A stretch of 64,000 nucleotides of DNA from the NCBI GenBank assembly GCA_963575745.1, contig CAUYUJ010021650.1:72007-136006 (forward strand). Reading direction: 5' to 3'. The notes below the pieces were generated by a model. The model was not told the origin of the DNA, made no database searches, and worked only from the letters and a program-made list of their open reading frames with translations. This DNA comes from Prorocentrum cordatum (Eukaryota > Sar > Dinophyceae > Prorocentrales > Prorocentraceae). Position 1 is the first letter of the stretch. Every line of letters begins with the position of its first letter. This document shows positions 62,036 through 64,000 of the stretch, one piece after another. Both the position numbers and the translations under genes were made by a program.

Positions 62036-62284
62036 TTACGCTAAGCTAAGCTAGGCTAAGCTCAGCTAAGCTAAGCGAAGCTACAGCTAAGCGAAGCTGA
62101 GAATAAGCTAAAGTTAAGCTAAGCTAAGCTAAGATAAGACACGCAAAGCTAAGGTAAGGGGGCGCGACTGGGGGAACCGCGGGGCGGGGACCGGGGGAAC
62201 AGCCCGGGGCGGGGACCATTGCCTGGCCCCTTTAAGCAAAGAGAGTAAGAACCCTCTAGGCAGAGCCTAGGTAGGGAACTATAC

Positions 62285-62402
62285 TCTGCATAGACATATA
62301 AACACACATATATTTATATACGTATATACATATATGTATATGTATACACATGCTCCATTTGTATTTATACATATGTGTGTATACATATATATATATATAT
62401 AG
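62285..62402. repeat. ATATAC-rich microsatellite
   Basis: CATATATATTTATATACG and ATATATATATATATAG. It separates the CTAGG element from the composite repeat. Confidence 0.85.
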
Positions 62403-62404
62403 AT

Positions 62405-62790
62405 GCACACATAGCGCACCCCGGAACTGCTGACAGTAATGAGGGCGCGGGGGGGGGCGCCAGCAGTTTTCCAGGCACTGAAGAAGTTCGCCACAGGCGC
62501 CGACGTTTCAACACGCTGCCCAACGGGCACGCCGCTGGCGCCGATTTTTCGGCGGGTCGTGAGTTGGTCGCGGGTGGGTCGCGGGGTGGGTCGCGGGGGG
62601 GTCGCGGGTGGGGTCGCGGGCGGGTCGCGGGGGGGGGGTCGCGGGGAGGGGCGCCAGGGGTTCGCGAGCGAGGACGACGGCGACAATAACAACGACAACA
62701 CCAACACCAACAACAACGACAACAACAACAATAATCACAACAGCATCAACAGCAACAACAACAACAGCAACAGCATCAACAACAATCCTT
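62405..62790 (-). repeat. Composite repeat L, copy 2
   Basis: Read on the minus strand: a short GTT array (62,680-62,785), the CGCGACCCACC minisatellite (62,560-62,660), then GGCGCCTGTGGCGAACTTCT, CTGCTGGCGCC and GCCCTCATTACTG. This is the same order as at 25,895-26,830, but with much shorter arrays. Confidence 0.75.
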
Positions 62791-63930
62791 TGAAGACTGT
62801 TCGCTTTTATTCGCTCGCGTACCATTCAGCACGTACATCCCAAACCCTGGATATTCGCCCTCTTCATCTTCGATCGCGCCCCCATCAGGGGTATATTTTT
62901 CTTACCTGCAAAGTGTATTGCGTGCAGCCCCTAAGGCACGTGAAGAGAGGACGGATGGAAGGAAGGGACAAGGGTGAGGTCAGCCCGTATTCGCGCCGAT
63001 GGGCTGCCATAGCCTACGGCGCGGGCGAGCGAACGGGCGATTCTCGTCCTGGTTTCGTCCTACAGGGGAGGAACAGGCACGGTCGGACCGAGGTGTAAGA
63101 TCGAGGTCGGTTCGGGGAGGGTGCCCTAATGCTCTTCGTTTCATCTTGATCCTCACCTGATGCTGTCCTCACCCGATTCTACCTTCACCCGATGTTTCCC
63201 CCTACCCGATTCTGTTCCTCATTACCCGATGCATGCCAACCCGACTCTGTCCATGCCCCGGCCTCGTCTTTTGGGGGGGGGCTCGAGGGCCTCCCCCCCT
63301 CTCGGAGGTGGATAGACCTTCTACCCTGACACGTCGATTCAGGAATTGGCCGTGTTCGGTTCGCGAAAGGGCGTCGCGGCCGTCATTCTTGCGGGTCCAG
63401 GCCCGTCTGTTTCGGCCCCAGGCCGTTTTCACTGAGGGGAGATTTACTAAAGGGAGGTTTGTCCACCGCCGAGTATCCCTATCCCTAAGCTGGGCGAGCA
63501 ACAAGCGAGGACAATCTCAGGGGTAGGCCCTCGAAAACTGAGGGAATCCTTAAGGTCGGCATCGAGGTGAGGTGATGTCAGACATAGGGATAGGGATGTG
63601 TTCCTGGCTGGCAAAAATTTGAAGCAAAAGTGGCAATTAGCGACCCTTCTCGTCGGTCGCGACTGGAAAACCCCAGCATCCATGGATCAAGGTCCCTGGC
63701 GCCCGCTGGTCTCCGAGCTCCGCGCGGAGCTCCGACACTTTCCGGTCGGGGGTGGACGCTTGCTCCGCGCGTTTCGCCCGCGGCAGCCCCGGCGACACGC
63801 TGTGCCCTGCGGGCCGATGCCTTTTTGATTGCTTTGACTGTCATTGTTGTTATTATCATTATTTTGGTTGTTAATGGAGGATCCGGCGGCCCCCGAAGAC
63901 GGCGGGGTGTTCCGGAGAGTGGCCCCCCTT
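62791..63930. other. No gene recognised
   Basis: 63,150-63,235 has ACCCGAT units spaced by about 20-25 bp. 63,470-63,600 has TATCCCTATCCCTA mirrored by TAGGGATAGGGATG. 63,712-63,750 carries GAGCTCCGCGCGGAGCTCCG, a stump of the CGCGCGGATTTC family. No exon is supported. Confidence 0.45.
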
Positions 63931-63939
63931 CAGGCGGGC

Positions 63940-64000
63940 AGGAGGAGGAGGAGGAGGAGGAGGAGGAGGAGGAGGAGGAGGAGGAGGAGGAGGAGGAGGG
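63940..64000. repeat. GGA array at the window end
   Basis: GGAGGAGGAG to the last base. Confidence 0.95.

Larger units (their letters stand above)
61450..62275 (+). mobile_element. CTAGG-ended element, copy 2
   Basis: 5' AATTACCCTAGTGCCACCCT, ACCTAGGAGTTGGAGCCCCT and AGCATTAGTAGTAACGGTAAA equal copy 1. 3' GCGCGACTGGGGGAACCGCG, AGTAAGAACCCTCTAGGCAG and GCCTAGGTAGGG. Terminal inverted repeats CCCTACCTAGG/CCTAGGTAGGG, 11 bp. The interior differs from copy 1: a T-rich stretch, a CA array (61,610-61,643), a CTATG pentamer array (61,805-62,035) and a short GCTAA array (62,038-62,150). Confidence 0.8.

Noticed and set aside
63470-63600. Interstitial telomere repeat (TAGGGATAGGG)
   Set aside because: Dinoflagellate telomeres are expected to be TTTAGGG. 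Here only two ATAGGG units occur, as part of a small inverted repeat.

Overview
This window looks like nuclear DNA of a dinoflagellate. I infer this from high GC, a very large load of simple repeats of many motif classes, several decayed LINE retroelements with RNase H and zinc-finger tails, isolated short GC-rich exons between repeat-filled introns, and introns that do not fit GT-AG. A core dinoflagellate such as Prorocentrum is plausible, but the sequence alone does not prove the genus. No rRNA, tRNA, spliced-leader or bacterial operon structure was found.

Layout. 0-5 kb: a piece of an ~83-bp satellite, a 1.1-kb GAT array, short tandem duplications, and three inverted-repeat (MITE-like) elements. 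5-11 kb: a decayed LINE (7.5-8.7 kb) and a 343-bp tandem repeat of CCCAAGACGG type (9.4-10.8 kb). 11-34 kb: a series of single short exons (11.3, 16.5, 18.1, 19.7, 25.0, 27.1, 29.2, 33.2 kb) that encode related alpha-helical segments of the type ALEKAREAGV, set among GTC, GAT, GTT and GGA arrays, a 175-bp satellite (22.7-23.7 kb), a 90-bp dimeric repeat (30.3-31.9 kb) and an AGT array. 33.5-34.2 kb: a CTAGG-ended element with a satellite interior. 35.8-40.7 kb: the best gene in the window, a multi-exon extracellular-type protein with at least 14 six-cysteine, Sushi-like repeats whose introns carry MITEs. 41-48 kb: MITE-like copies, GAT and GGA arrays, and the inverted partner of the CCCAAGACGG repeat. 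48.9-51.2 kb and 53.4-60.7 kb: remnants of several LINEs, including one 748-codon open frame with two C2H2 fingers. 61-64 kb: one cysteine-containing exon, the second CTAGG element and the second copy of a composite repeat.

The most interesting feature is the number of families of short inverted-repeat elements. At least seven families can be recognised by eye, four of them with two to five copies here. They lie in or beside introns. Two introns of the Sushi-like gene start with GAG, end in GAG and are flanked by a direct repeat of GAG, and both contain these elements. This is what intron-generating transposons (introners), reported from dinoflagellates, would be expected to leave, although the elements here do not reach the splice sites. 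Most long open frames in the window are by-products of triplet arrays and were not annotated as genes.
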